Source: an uncultured Collinsella sp.
Lineage (GTDB): Bacteria; Actinomycetota; Coriobacteriia; Coriobacteriales; Coriobacteriaceae
NCBI GenBank assembly: GCA_902496455.1
Contig: CABVAY010000038.1
Span: 1 to 18,285, forward strand
DNA: 18,285 nt
Direction of reading: 5' to 3'
Shown: piece by piece, positions 6,072-12,856 of the stretch
Position numbering within the stretch: position 1 is the stretch's first letter
How the letters are laid out: each line of letters opens with the position of its first letter
The notes under the pieces: model-generated
The model's input: only the letters and a program-made list of their open reading frames with translations
Told to the model about the DNA's origin: nothing
Databases searched by the model: none
Program-made: the position numbers and the translations under genes

Positions 6072-7172
6072 ATGGATTTGCTGATTGATATTCTGCTCGA
6101 CGCCGGCAAGGACACGCTCTCGCTGGTGCCGTTTTTGTTGGTGACGTATCTTGCTCTCGAGACACTTGAGCACGTTGCGGGCGACCGCGTCAACGGCGCT
6201 ATCAAGCGCGCCGGCGCTGCGGGTCCTGTGGCTGGCTCGCTGCTGGGCATTGTGCCGCAGTGCGGATTTTCGGCCATGGCAGCAACGCTGTACGCCGGCC
6301 GTGTCGTGACGCTGGGCACGCTGGTCGCCGTGTTCCTCTCGACCTCCGATGAGATGCTGCCGCTGTTGCTCGCCGAGCAGGTGCCCGTGCAGACCATGGC
6401 GATGCTTTTGGCTTCGAAGGCACTGATCGCGCTGGTCACGGGCTTTATCGTGGACGCGGCTATCCGCGGCCTTCGTCGTAATGCCCGCGCGCATGCGGCG
6501 ATTCGCCGTACCGTGCTGGGGACCGCTGCCAATCCGGCTCATGTGAACTGCGCGCACGACGACCATACCGGGGGCGACATCATTGATGAAGTGGCCGAGG
6601 CGGGCGTGAGCGCCGATCACATCCACGAGTTGTGCGAGCGCGACCATTGCGGTTGCGATGATGATGAAGATGAACACGAGCGCGACCACGGACACAGCCA
6701 TGACCACGGTCACGCAGGCGAGCATGAGCACCACCACGGCCATGGGCACGACCACGGTCACTCCCACGAAGGTGCGCCCGTCCTGTCGATTATCCGCAGC
6801 GCGATCTCGCACACCGTGCAGGTTTCGGTTTTTATTTTCCTGGTGACGCTGATTCTAGTTGCCGTGCTCGAGACCTTCGGAGAGTCCGCGATCGAGCAGT
6901 TCCTGCGTGGCAACGAGACGCTCGCCGTCTTGGGCTCGGCACTCGTCGGCCTGATCCCCAACTGCTCGGCCAGCGTGGTCATTACGCAGCTGTACCTGGA
7001 GGGCGCGCTACAGCTGGCGCCGATGCTCGCCGGCACGCTCATTTCCGCCGGCGTGGGCTATCTTGTCCTGTTCCGCACCAACCGCAGCGCTCGTGAAAAC
7101 GCCGTGTTCCTGGTCATGATGTACGTCATCGGCGCCGGCTGGGGCCTTATCCTATCCGCCTTCGGCCTCTAA
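6072..7172 (+). CDS. ArsP_2/DUF2899-type membrane exporter with His-rich loop (putative metal or metalloid efflux)
   Basis: This 366-residue polytopic membrane protein resembles the ArsP_2 (DUF2899) family, variously labelled arsenic efflux or putative manganese transporter. It consists of two related hydrophobic halves: GSLLGIVPQCGFS (55-67) and SALVGLIPNCSAS (289-301) are equivalent loops with conserved Gly, Pro and Cys (C64, C298). Between the halves, residues about 157-232 form a soluble loop packed with His, Asp, Glu and several Cys (CAHDDH, HCGCDDDED, repeated DHGHSH), which would bind Zn, Mn, Ni or similar divalent ions. Transport direction and substrate are inferred from the family, not shown here. 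AAAGG lies 11 bases before the ATG, a weak site. It is a single-gene unit ending at a strong terminator. Confidence 0.82.
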   Translation: MDLLIDILLDAGKDTLSLVPFLLVTYLALETLEHVAGDRVNGAIKRAGAAGPVAGSLLGIVPQCGFSAMAATLYAGRVVTLGTLVAVFLSTSDEMLPLLLAEQVPVQTMAMLLASKALIALVTGFIVDAAIRGLRRNARAHAAIRRTVLGTAANPAHVNCAHDDHTGGDIIDEVAEAGVSADHIHELCERDHCGCDDDEDEHERDHGHSHDHGHAGEHEHHHGHGHDHGHSHEGAPVLSIIRSAISHTVQVSVFIFLVTLILVAVLETFGESAIEQFLRGNETLAVLGSALVGLIPNCSASVVITQLYLEGALQLAPMLAGTLISAGVGYLVLFRTNRSARENAVFLVMMYVIGAGWGLILSAFGL

Positions 7173-7187
7173 GTAGGCCTAAAAAAT

Positions 7188-7256
7188 GGGCTTCAAATAG
7201 CCATGCTCGGCGCCTGCGCAATGCGGCGACGCATGGCATTTTGAAGCCCGTTTTTT
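7188..7256 (+). terminator. strong intrinsic terminator after the exporter gene
   Basis: A 19-bp stem (7188-7206 with 7231-7249, 17 pairs and a 2-bp internal mismatch) is followed by TTTTTT at 7251-7256. An A-run at 7181-7186 means it could also work on the other strand. The 24-base apical loop can itself pair through a GCGCC/GGCG segment. Confidence 0.9.
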
Positions 7257-7290
7257 GTTGAGCCATGGATTCCGAGCGCTCACACCGCTC

Positions 7291-7335
7291 AAAACAAAAA
7301 GGTAGATTTCCGGGCATGTCCCGAAAATCTACCTT
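7291..7335 (-). terminator. intrinsic terminator of the DUF188 gene
   Basis: AAGGTAGATTT and AAATCTACCTT pair around a small CGGG/CCCG-closed loop (7299-7335). On the minus strand it is followed by TTTTTGTTTT. It begins 2 bp beyond the DUF188 stop codon. Confidence 0.9.
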
Positions 7336-7337
7336 GG

Positions 7338-7820
7338 TTAGCGCAGCAGCTCGGTGAGGTTGCGCTTAAAGCGGGCCCGGTCTTCGCTGGTAAATGCCGC
7401 CGGACCGCGAGTGCGACCGCCGGCGCGGCGCACCTTCTTTTCCTCGTGGCGAATAAACAGTTGCATGTCGATGGTCGCCTTATCGTAGACGCGCCCGCGC
7501 ACGCCGATGGCGGCGGCATCGCGCCCGAGCACCATGCTCGCCAAGCCAATGTCCTGCGTCACGACTACGTCGCCCGCCTGCAGGCGTTCGACAATGGCAA
7601 AGTCGGCGCTGTCGGCGCCCACGCTCACATCGAGCGTCGTGACCCAAAAGCCGCGTCGCGCGTGCTCGGCATCGCGCGGGTCGTCGCGGCGAATGTGCCG
7701 TTCCAGGTTTTGCGTGCTGTTGCCGGCGATAACAACGGCGACGCCCGCCCGCCGCGCGCAGTCAATCGACTCGCGCGTGACCGGGCAGGCGTCGGCATCA
7801 ATAAAGAGCGTCCTTGGCAT
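7338..7820 (-). CDS. DUF188 (YaiI/YqxD) family protein
   Basis: This 160-residue cytoplasmic protein matches the DUF188 family over its whole length. The signatures are FIDADACPV (residues 6-14), a central VVTQDIGLASMVL (about 86-98), GVRGRVYDKATID, and the C-terminal GGRTRGPAAFTSEDRARF. The family has no settled function; its acidic N-terminal motif and fold are thought to be PIN-like, so a nuclease role is possible. The start codon follows the HdeD-like stop codon with no gap (TAGATG). Only a weak GGTG ribosome site lies inside the upstream gene, so translation probably depends on coupling. Confidence 0.9.
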   Translation of the reverse strand: MPRTLFIDADACPVTRESIDCARRAGVAVVIAGNSTQNLERHIRRDDPRDAEHARRGFWVTTLDVSVGADSADFAIVERLQAGDVVVTQDIGLASMVLGRDAAAIGVRGRVYDKATIDMQLFIRHEEKKVRRAGGRTRGPAAFTSEDRARFKRNLTELLR

Positions 7821-8423
7821 CTAGTGCACCAGTTTGCCAAACTGAATGGCGCGGACAATCAGCGTTACGCCAAACACCAGCAGTGCGGCGCCGCTAAAGA
7901 TGACGAGCATCTTGGCCGACCACAGCGGATAGATAAACACGAACATGCCGGCGATGATGGAGAGCGCGCCGCTCAGGATGGCGAGGGCACGGTTGGACGA
8001 AAGCTCGGACTCCAGAATGGACATGACACCTTCGACGATCCAGCCAAAGCCGGCCACGATAACCACCATCGTGGTGAGCGTTGCGGTCGAGAAGGCCTGG
8101 TTGCGCAGGATTATGACGCCGCCCAAGATAATGAGTAGGTTGGAGATGATGCTCGTCACGCGCCAGCCGGTGGGCAGCAGTGGCTCGAAAACAGCGGTAA
8201 ACAGCCTGATCGCGGCCGTGATCACAAAGTAGAAGCCCAAGACGGTCGTTAGGAAGACGAGGGACTTGGCGGGCGCAAACAGCAGTGCGATGCCGGCGAC
8301 GAGCGCCAAGACGCCCGTGATGGCGTAAATCCAGCGCACGGCCTTGACGGCCTTGCCTGCCATGCTTTTCTCGTCAAATCCAAACTGGCTCGATTTTTGG
8401 TCATCATTCTTAAAGATGCCCAT
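7821..8423 (-). CDS. HdeD/DUF308-like six-helix membrane protein
   Basis: This 200-residue protein has a short charged N-terminus (about 25 residues) followed by six closely spaced hydrophobic segments arranged as three similar pairs, as in DUF308/HdeD proteins. In enterobacteria HdeD is linked to acid resistance at high cell density; whether that applies here is unknown. Typical features are Gly-rich helices such as LALVAGIALLFAP and ISNLLIILGGVII. AAAGGAG lies 5 bases before the ATG, a strong site. It is the first gene of a two-gene unit with the DUF188 gene and is divergent from the nitroreductase gene. Confidence 0.85.
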   Translation of the reverse strand: MGIFKNDDQKSSQFGFDEKSMAGKAVKAVRWIYAITGVLALVAGIALLFAPAKSLVFLTTVLGFYFVITAAIRLFTAVFEPLLPTGWRVTSIISNLLIILGGVIILRNQAFSTATLTTMVVIVAGFGWIVEGVMSILESELSSNRALAILSGALSIIAGMFVFIYPLWSAKMLVIFSGAALLVFGVTLIVRAIQFGKLVH

Positions 8424-8611
8424 AATGTCTCCTTTCCGTGCGGCGTAAGCCTTGATCGTTACGACCAGTATCGCCTAAAGGCGCTGGCGTATGGGTCGGG
8501 GAGGGTGAAACGTAACCCAAAGGCCCCGAATTGTTTCCGTTGTTCCCCACGTCGCGATTTTCTATTCAACAGGTGTAGAACATTGCGGCCCTGTTCGTTA
8601 TTGCCTACGTT

Positions 8612-8630
8612 TTAGGTTAGATTTTCCTAA
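8612..8630 (+). promoter_or_regulatory. DtxR/IdeR-like iron box upstream of the nitroreductase gene
   Basis: TTAGGTTAGATTTTCCTAA matches 15 of 19 bases of the classical DtxR/IdeR operator consensus (TTAGGTTAGCCTAACCTAA). The left half-site is perfect and the outer TTAGG/CCTAA arms are symmetric. It ends 28 bp before the start codon. A weak promoter (TTCGTT at 8594-8599, TAGATT at 8618-8623) would overlap it, as expected for a repressor site. Confidence 0.55.
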
Positions 8631-8658
8631 GAACAATTGCCCGAAATTGGGGGTCCCT

Positions 8659-9330
8659 ATGAACGAAACAGTTCCCGCGGCGCCGTCTAGCGCGGAGTCG
8701 ATGTCAAAGCAAGGTTGCGAAAAGCTCGGCCTGGACACGTTTGACGCGCTGGTCCGCCGCGCCCGTACGTGCCGTCGCTTTGACGAGTCCATGCGCGTGC
8801 CGCGTGAGTTTTTGCTCGAGCTGGCAGAGCTGGCTCACCTGGCTCCCTGTGGTGCCAATGCTCAGCGTCTTCGTTTTCATGTGGTGAGCGGTTCCGAGGA
8901 CTGCGCTCGCGTGTTTGACGAGCTTGCATGGGCCGGCGCGCTTAAGGACTGGCCGGGTCCTGCCGAGGGTGAGCGCCCGACCGGCTACATCGCGATTCTT
9001 GCCGAGCGCGCCGTTCCGGGTAAGCCCGCCGCTCCTATTACTGAGGTCGACACGGGCATTGCCGCGCAGACGATGATGCTCGCCGCCCGCAGCGCCACGC
9101 CCGAGGTGGCTGCCTGCATGTTCAAGGCCTTTACGCCCCACGCGATCGATGCCATGGGGCTCGATAGCGACAAGTATGAGCTCAAGCTGATCATGGCGTT
9201 TGGCGTTCCGGCCGAGACGCAGGTGATCGATGCGATCGATTCCAACCCCGATGGCTCCATCAATTATTGGCGCGACGAGGCACAGGTGCACCACGTACCC
9301 AAGCGTTCGCTCGCCGACGTACTGCTGTAG
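8659..9330 (+). CDS. nitroreductase-family flavoprotein
   Basis: This protein of 223 residues looks like a member of the FMN-dependent nitroreductase superfamily. Evidence is the opening RRARTCRRF (33-41; the family's basic R-x-R-F phosphate-binding motif), LAPCGANAQRLRF (61-73), VDTGIAAQTMMLAARS (130-145) and a terminal domain ending HHVPKRSLADVLL, which fits small single-domain members of the family. The natural electron acceptor cannot be read from sequence. I use the ATG at 8659, with GGGGG 5 bases upstream; a TTG at 8647 would add four residues but has no ribosome site. An iron-box-like sequence precedes it, so expression may respond to iron. It is followed by a hairpin and a phosphatase gene on the same strand. 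Confidence 0.85.
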   Translation: MNETVPAAPSSAESMSKQGCEKLGLDTFDALVRRARTCRRFDESMRVPREFLLELAELAHLAPCGANAQRLRFHVVSGSEDCARVFDELAWAGALKDWPGPAEGERPTGYIAILAERAVPGKPAAPITEVDTGIAAQTMMLAARSATPEVAACMFKAFTPHAIDAMGLDSDKYELKLIMAFGVPAETQVIDAIDSNPDGSINYWRDEAQVHHVPKRSLADVLL

Positions 9331-9362
9331 TTGAGCGTCACCGCGGTGTGATCCGGCGGTAA

Positions 9363-9397
9363 ACCACCACAAAGGTACCTGTCCCCTTTGCGGTGGT
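9363..9397 (+). repeat. REP-like hairpin in the leader of the first phosphatase gene
   Basis: ACCACC and CAAAGG (9363-9375) pair with CCTTTG and GGTGGT (9385-9397) with a single A-C mismatch, around the loop TACCTGTCC. No T-run follows, so it is not an ordinary terminator. The GGACAGGTACC motif resembles short repeats I recall from gut actinobacteria and clostridia, but no second full copy occurs in this window. It ends 5 bases before the ribosome-binding site. Confidence 0.6.
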
Positions 9398-9412
9398 GCG
9401 AGAGGAGGGCGT

Positions 9413-9955
9413 GTGGCAGATTTGTATTTGGTGCGGCATGGGCAGACTGAGCTCAACGTGCAGAACATTTTGCAGGGTGGGCACGATTCGCCGCTTACGG
9501 CGCGCGGGCGCGAGCAGGCGCTGGCGACGCGCGCGGCGTTTGAGGCGCGTGGCGTGACCTTTGACCGTGTGTATTCCTCCCCGTTGGGCCGGGCGCGGCG
9601 TACGGCTGAGCTAATTGCTGGCGAGGGCTGCTCGATAGAGCTGGTCGATGACCTACGCGAGTGGCATTTGGGCTCGCTGGAGGGCACATCAAATCGCGAT
9701 ATGCCGCCGCAGCCCTGGGGTGATTATCCGGTGGCCTTTGGTGGCGAGTCTGAAGTGCAGCTCCAGTCGCGTATGGTCGCGGTGCTGTCGCGCATCATGG
9801 CCAGGCCGCAGCACGACTGCGTGCTGGCGGTTTCCCACGGCTCAGCCTGCCAGGAGTTTCTTGAGTATGTGACTGGCAGGGGAGAGCTACCCGACAACGG
9901 AGCCGTGCTTCATTTTGGCTATTGCGACGGGGCGTTTTCGCTCCTTGATTGGTAA
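9413..9955 (+). CDS. histidine phosphatase (phosphoglycerate-mutase-like), copy 1
   Basis: This 180-residue enzyme belongs to the histidine phosphatase superfamily. LVRHGQT carries the phospho-accepting H9 with R8; R60 (SSPLGRARRT), E83 (LREWHLG) and H142 (AVSHGSA) complete the active site. It is likely a phosphomonoesterase or small-molecule phosphatase rather than a glycolytic mutase; substrate unknown. It starts at GTG (9413), because AGGAGG lies 4 bases upstream and the conserved LYLVRHG begins at residue 4. The gene downstream is a paralogue, 17 bp away. A stable hairpin lies directly in front of its ribosome-binding site. Confidence 0.9.
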   Translation: MADLYLVRHGQTELNVQNILQGGHDSPLTARGREQALATRAAFEARGVTFDRVYSSPLGRARRTAELIAGEGCSIELVDDLREWHLGSLEGTSNRDMPPQPWGDYPVAFGGESEVQLQSRMVAVLSRIMARPQHDCVLAVSHGSACQEFLEYVTGRGELPDNGAVLHFGYCDGAFSLLDW

Positions 9956-9972
9956 CGAACGAAAGGACCCCT

Positions 9973-10608
9973 ATGAATAAAGATCTGTATCTGGTCCGTC
10001 ATGGACAGACGATATTCAACCTCAAGCGTATCATTCAGGGGTGGAGTGACTCGCCGCTTACGCAGTTGGGTTGCGACCAGGCGGCGCGCGCCGGCATGTT
10101 TTTACGTGCGTGCGGCATTGAGCCCGATCATGCCTACACCTCCACGCTTCATCGCACCGAGCAGACTATCGCCAACCTGTGGCCGGGCTTGGCGTACGAG
10201 CGCCTGGACGGTCTGCGTGAGTGGTTCTTTGGCGACTTTGAGGCCGAGCGCGTGATGCTTATGCCCGAGCGCCCGTGGCGAGATTTCTATCGTCAGTTTG
10301 GCGGCGAGAGCCAGATGCAGGTGCGCGAGCGCATGGCGGCGACGATAACCGATCTTATGCGACGTCCGGACCACGAGTGCGTGCTCGCGGTGAGCCATGG
10401 CTCGGCTATCAAGGAGTTTTTGGACCACGTGCGGGGCGCGGCGGCAGACGAGCGCGAACGCGTGCCGGGCAACTGCTCAGTGCTGCATTTTGCGTTTGAC
10501 GATACGGCCGATACGTTTGAACTTGTCGAAGTCTTTACGCAGGAGGATTACGCGCGCGAGCTGGGGCTTGAACCACTTGTGGCGGCAGCAGGCCCGCAAC
10601 GGGGATAA
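9973..10608 (+). CDS. histidine phosphatase (phosphoglycerate-mutase-like), copy 2
   Basis: This 211-residue paralogue of the preceding gene has the same active-site layout: R9 and H10 (LVRHGQT), R61 (TLHRTEQ), E83 (LREWFFG) and H142 (AVSHGSA). Shared blocks such as FGGES, RM-A and HECVLAVSHGSA point to tandem duplication followed by divergence. The C-terminus is about 30 residues longer and ends FELVEVFTQEDYARELG. I start it at ATG 9973, with AAAGGA 5 bases upstream; a GTG at 9949 would overlap the previous gene and add eight unsupported residues. It probably shares a transcript with copy 1 and ends before a bidirectional terminator. Confidence 0.9.
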   Translation: MNKDLYLVRHGQTIFNLKRIIQGWSDSPLTQLGCDQAARAGMFLRACGIEPDHAYTSTLHRTEQTIANLWPGLAYERLDGLREWFFGDFEAERVMLMPERPWRDFYRQFGGESQMQVRERMAATITDLMRRPDHECVLAVSHGSAIKEFLDHVRGAAADERERVPGNCSVLHFAFDDTADTFELVEVFTQEDYARELGLEPLVAAAGPQRG

Positions 10609-10655
10609 CGCGAGCGTGGCGGCACGGGTCGCTGGCATAACTTCTCGACGCAAAA

Positions 10656-10692
10656 GGGGCGGAGATGCATGTACCTGCTGCATCTCCGCCCC
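10656..10692. terminator. bidirectional intrinsic terminator between convergent genes
   Basis: A perfect 14-bp stem (GGGGCGGAGATGCA at 10656-10669, complement at 10679-10692) closes on a 9-base loop. The plus strand continues CTGTTTGTT and the minus strand TTTTGCG, so it can end transcription of both the second phosphatase gene and the DUF1015-like gene. Confidence 0.85.
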
Positions 10693-10737
10693 CTGTTTGT
10701 TGAGCTGCCGATTTTTGTGCTGCGCGGTCTGGTCTTG

Positions 10738-11421
10738 CTAGAACCGCGCGACTTGGTGCGTGAGCAGACCCGTCGGAACCTGCGGTGCGCCGCCGCTGGC
10801 CTGCGCAGCGGGGAAGAGCACGGCAACGGTAAAGTTGAACGGCTCCTTGCCGGTGTACGTTCCGGCGGAACGGGCCTCATCGGCCAGGAGCTGTGATGCC
10901 TCGACTAGTGCGGCAGCGTAGGCAGGGTCGTCGGCCAGTGCCGGCTCCGGCGCCTGGTCGAGCATGGCACGGATGGCGCCGACGGCGTCCTCGCGCTTGA
11001 CCTCCCACACGCGGTGCGTAATACCCGCGGGGTCGGTGACGGCGTAGAGCGAGGCGCCCTCTTTGGCAGCGCCCAGGATGATGTCCATGACGGGCGACGC
11101 CTCGTAGGCGAGCGACACGGGGCGCGGCTGCACCTTGAGCTCGGCGATCGCGCGCGCGGCGGCGGCCACGTCGGCGCTGGCATCGCCCTTGCCGCCCGCA
11201 AGTACACTCGTCGGGCAGATCGCCACGACACCCGTCACACGTCCCGGCTCGCCCGAGCATTCGTACACGTAATACGCCGCACCCGGGTCCTTGAGCATCA
11301 GACCATCGGCAATGGCTCCGCGCAGAGCATCGTTGCCGCTCATGATGCTGTCCATTGCAGGCAGCGCCTCGAGCACGCGGTCCTGAGCCGGGCGGATGCA
11401 GGGAAACGGAAGTGCTTTCAT
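10738..11421 (-). CDS. shortened DUF1015-like protein
   Basis: This 227-residue protein resembles DUF1015, whose members are usually about 400 residues. Matching pieces are FPCIRPAQDRV (6-16), AAYYVYECSGEPGRVTGVVAI (about 49-68), PVSLAYEASP (101-110), ITHRVWEVKREDAV (134-147) and FNFTVAVLFPAAQ (195-207). The family hallmark ADGHHR followed by YAAAL is replaced by ALADDPAYAAAL (161-172), and the domain stops where full-length members continue. It is therefore a degenerate or specialised short form, yet the frame is intact and AGGA lies 6 bases before the ATG. It follows the M20 gene by 39 bp. DUF1015 genes are often found beside serC-serA, which fits the location. The biochemical role is unknown. 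Confidence 0.65.
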   Translation of the reverse strand: MKALPFPCIRPAQDRVLEALPAMDSIMSGNDALRGAIADGLMLKDPGAAYYVYECSGEPGRVTGVVAICPTSVLAGGKGDASADVAAAARAIAELKVQPRPVSLAYEASPVMDIILGAAKEGASLYAVTDPAGITHRVWEVKREDAVGAIRAMLDQAPEPALADDPAYAAALVEASQLLADEARSAGTYTGKEPFNFTVAVLFPAAQASGGAPQVPTGLLTHQVARF

Positions 11422-11460
11422 GGGCGGTCCTAACGCACGAGTCGGTTTGTTCGCGGCTTA

Positions 11461-12681
11461 TTATGCCCCAACCTGGCCGCTCGCGTCCCAGAGCACGTTA
11501 TCGGCGAGCGCGATTAGCACCTGCTGACAACGAATGATATCGGCGTGGGGCACATATTCGTTGGGCTTGTGCGCGAGCGCGAGCGACCCGGGACCGTAGC
11601 TCATGCAATTGCGGTTACCTGTCTTGCCGGCAATGACGGCGGTGTCGGTGTAGCCGGTAAAGAAGCCGACGGTCGTGTCCGCGTCCGTCACGTCATCGGC
11701 GGCACGCTTGAGCGCTGCTAGAAGGGGAGAGTTCGGGTCGCGCTCGATGGCGGGGCGGTCGCCCGTCACGGTGTAGCTGCCATGGCAACCGGGAACGGCG
11801 GCTTCGGCGACGGCGATGGCCTGCTCTACCATGCGCGTCGCGGCGGCCGTATCGGTCGGCGGGGTCAGGCGCATGTCGACCCAGACTTTGGCGCGGTCGG
11901 GTACGACGTAGGGGCGATATCCGCCCTCGATTTGGCCAAACGTGATGGTCGAAGGCCCCAGCTCATTATGCACGGGCAGCGCCGCAAATGCGCGGCGAAG
12001 CGAGCACACGACCTCGGCCATGGCGGCGACGGCATCCGCGCCCTTCCAGGGCTGGCTCGCATGCGCTGTCACGCCAGCCATTTCAATCTCGAACCACGTA
12101 CGCCCCTTGTGCGCCACTTGAATCTGTCCGTCGGTGGGCTCGGTATCCAGCACCCATTCGCGCGAACCGACCCAGCCGGCATCGATGGCTGCCTCGGAGC
12201 CTCGCATAAAGTCTTCCTCGTCGACCGAGCAGATGAGCGAAAAGCCGCGGCGGGGCAGCGCGCCATCCGTCGCCACGCGCTCGAGCGTATGGACCAGTGC
12301 GGCAATGGCGCAGGCCAGGCCACCCTTCATATCGCAGGCACCGCGGCCATAGAGCTTGCCGTCGCGCACAACCGTCCCGAGCGGCGGAATGTCCGCGTCC
12401 CAGCCATCGCCCAGCGTAACGGTATCCATATGGCAGATATAGACGAGTCGTGGCTCGTCGCTCAGTCCCGGCACGGTGACCATAAGGTTGCGGCGCCCGG
12501 GCAGCACCTCGAGTTCCTCAACCTGCACGGCATGGAGTACCGGATGGCTCAGCTGCGCCAACCGTTCCTCAACCAACGCTTTGATATAGCGCTCAATCTC
12601 GTCCTCATACGCACCCGGGTCTGAGCTGTCGATCCGCACGAGTCCTTGCGTAAGCCGCCAAGCAAAATCTGTATCAACCAT
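11461..12681 (-). CDS. M20-family metallopeptidase / deacylase (ArgE/DapE-like)
   Basis: This 406-residue dinuclear metal hydrolase is of the ArgE/DapE/ACY1/CPG2 type, which removes acyl groups from amino acids or cleaves small peptides. Ligands and catalytic residues are visible: H84 and D86 (ICHMDT), D117 (GACDMKGG), E155 as general base and E156 as metal ligand (SVDEED), E181 or D179 (LDTEPTD), and H371 (LALAHKPNEYV). A dimerisation domain spans roughly 187-300. The exact substrate (acetylornithine, succinyl-diaminopimelate or another) cannot be told. The frame is open to 12801, but I start it at MVDTDFAW (12681), with GAGG 5 bases upstream. It follows a strong terminator after serA and is followed closely by the DUF1015-like gene. 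Confidence 0.88.
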   Translation of the reverse strand: MVDTDFAWRLTQGLVRIDSSDPGAYEDEIERYIKALVEERLAQLSHPVLHAVQVEELEVLPGRRNLMVTVPGLSDEPRLVYICHMDTVTLGDGWDADIPPLGTVVRDGKLYGRGACDMKGGLACAIAALVHTLERVATDGALPRRGFSLICSVDEEDFMRGSEAAIDAGWVGSREWVLDTEPTDGQIQVAHKGRTWFEIEMAGVTAHASQPWKGADAVAAMAEVVCSLRRAFAALPVHNELGPSTITFGQIEGGYRPYVVPDRAKVWVDMRLTPPTDTAAATRMVEQAIAVAEAAVPGCHGSYTVTGDRPAIERDPNSPLLAALKRAADDVTDADTTVGFFTGYTDTAVIAGKTGNRNCMSYGPGSLALAHKPNEYVPHADIIRCQQVLIALADNVLWDASGQVGA

Positions 12682-12707
12682 AGGCACCTCACAGATAGTT
12701 AGGTCAA

Positions 12708-12722
12708 CATACAGATTGTATG
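12708..12722 (-). promoter_or_regulatory. palindrome upstream of the M20 gene, possible operator
   Basis: CATACAGATTGTATG is a perfect 6-bp dyad with a 3-base centre, 26 bp before the start codon. On the minus strand it overlaps a -10-like TACAAT. No regulator is suggested by its sequence. Confidence 0.4.
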
Positions 12723-12758
12723 CCAAGAAGCGGCTCGGTGCATTTAATGGAGCGCTCA

Positions 12759-12794
12759 CAAAAACGGGGCGCCTCTCGTGCGAAAGGCGCCCCG
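12759..12794 (-). terminator. intrinsic terminator of the serC-serA unit
   Basis: A perfect 10-bp GC stem (CGGGGCGCCT at 12765-12774 with AGGCGCCCCG at 12785-12794) is followed on the minus strand by TTTTTG. It lies 62 bp after the serA stop codon. Confidence 0.9.
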
Positions 12795-12856
12795 CGGGCA
12801 TTCAATGTCAGTGACGGGCAGGCCACATGGGGAACTGCCTGTCAGATCAGCCGGCG

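Noticed and set aside
9339..9348. Palindrome CACCGCGGTG after the nitroreductase gene as a terminator
   Set aside because: It is only 10 bp, lacks a loop and has no following T-run.
8704..9687. A 327-codon minus-strand open frame across the nitroreductase and first phosphatase genes
   Set aside because: It is antisense to two genes with conserved motifs and crosses their intergenic hairpin.
12682..12801. N-terminal extension of the M20 protein
   Set aside because: The 40 extra residues match nothing in the family, and GAGG precedes the ATG at 12681.
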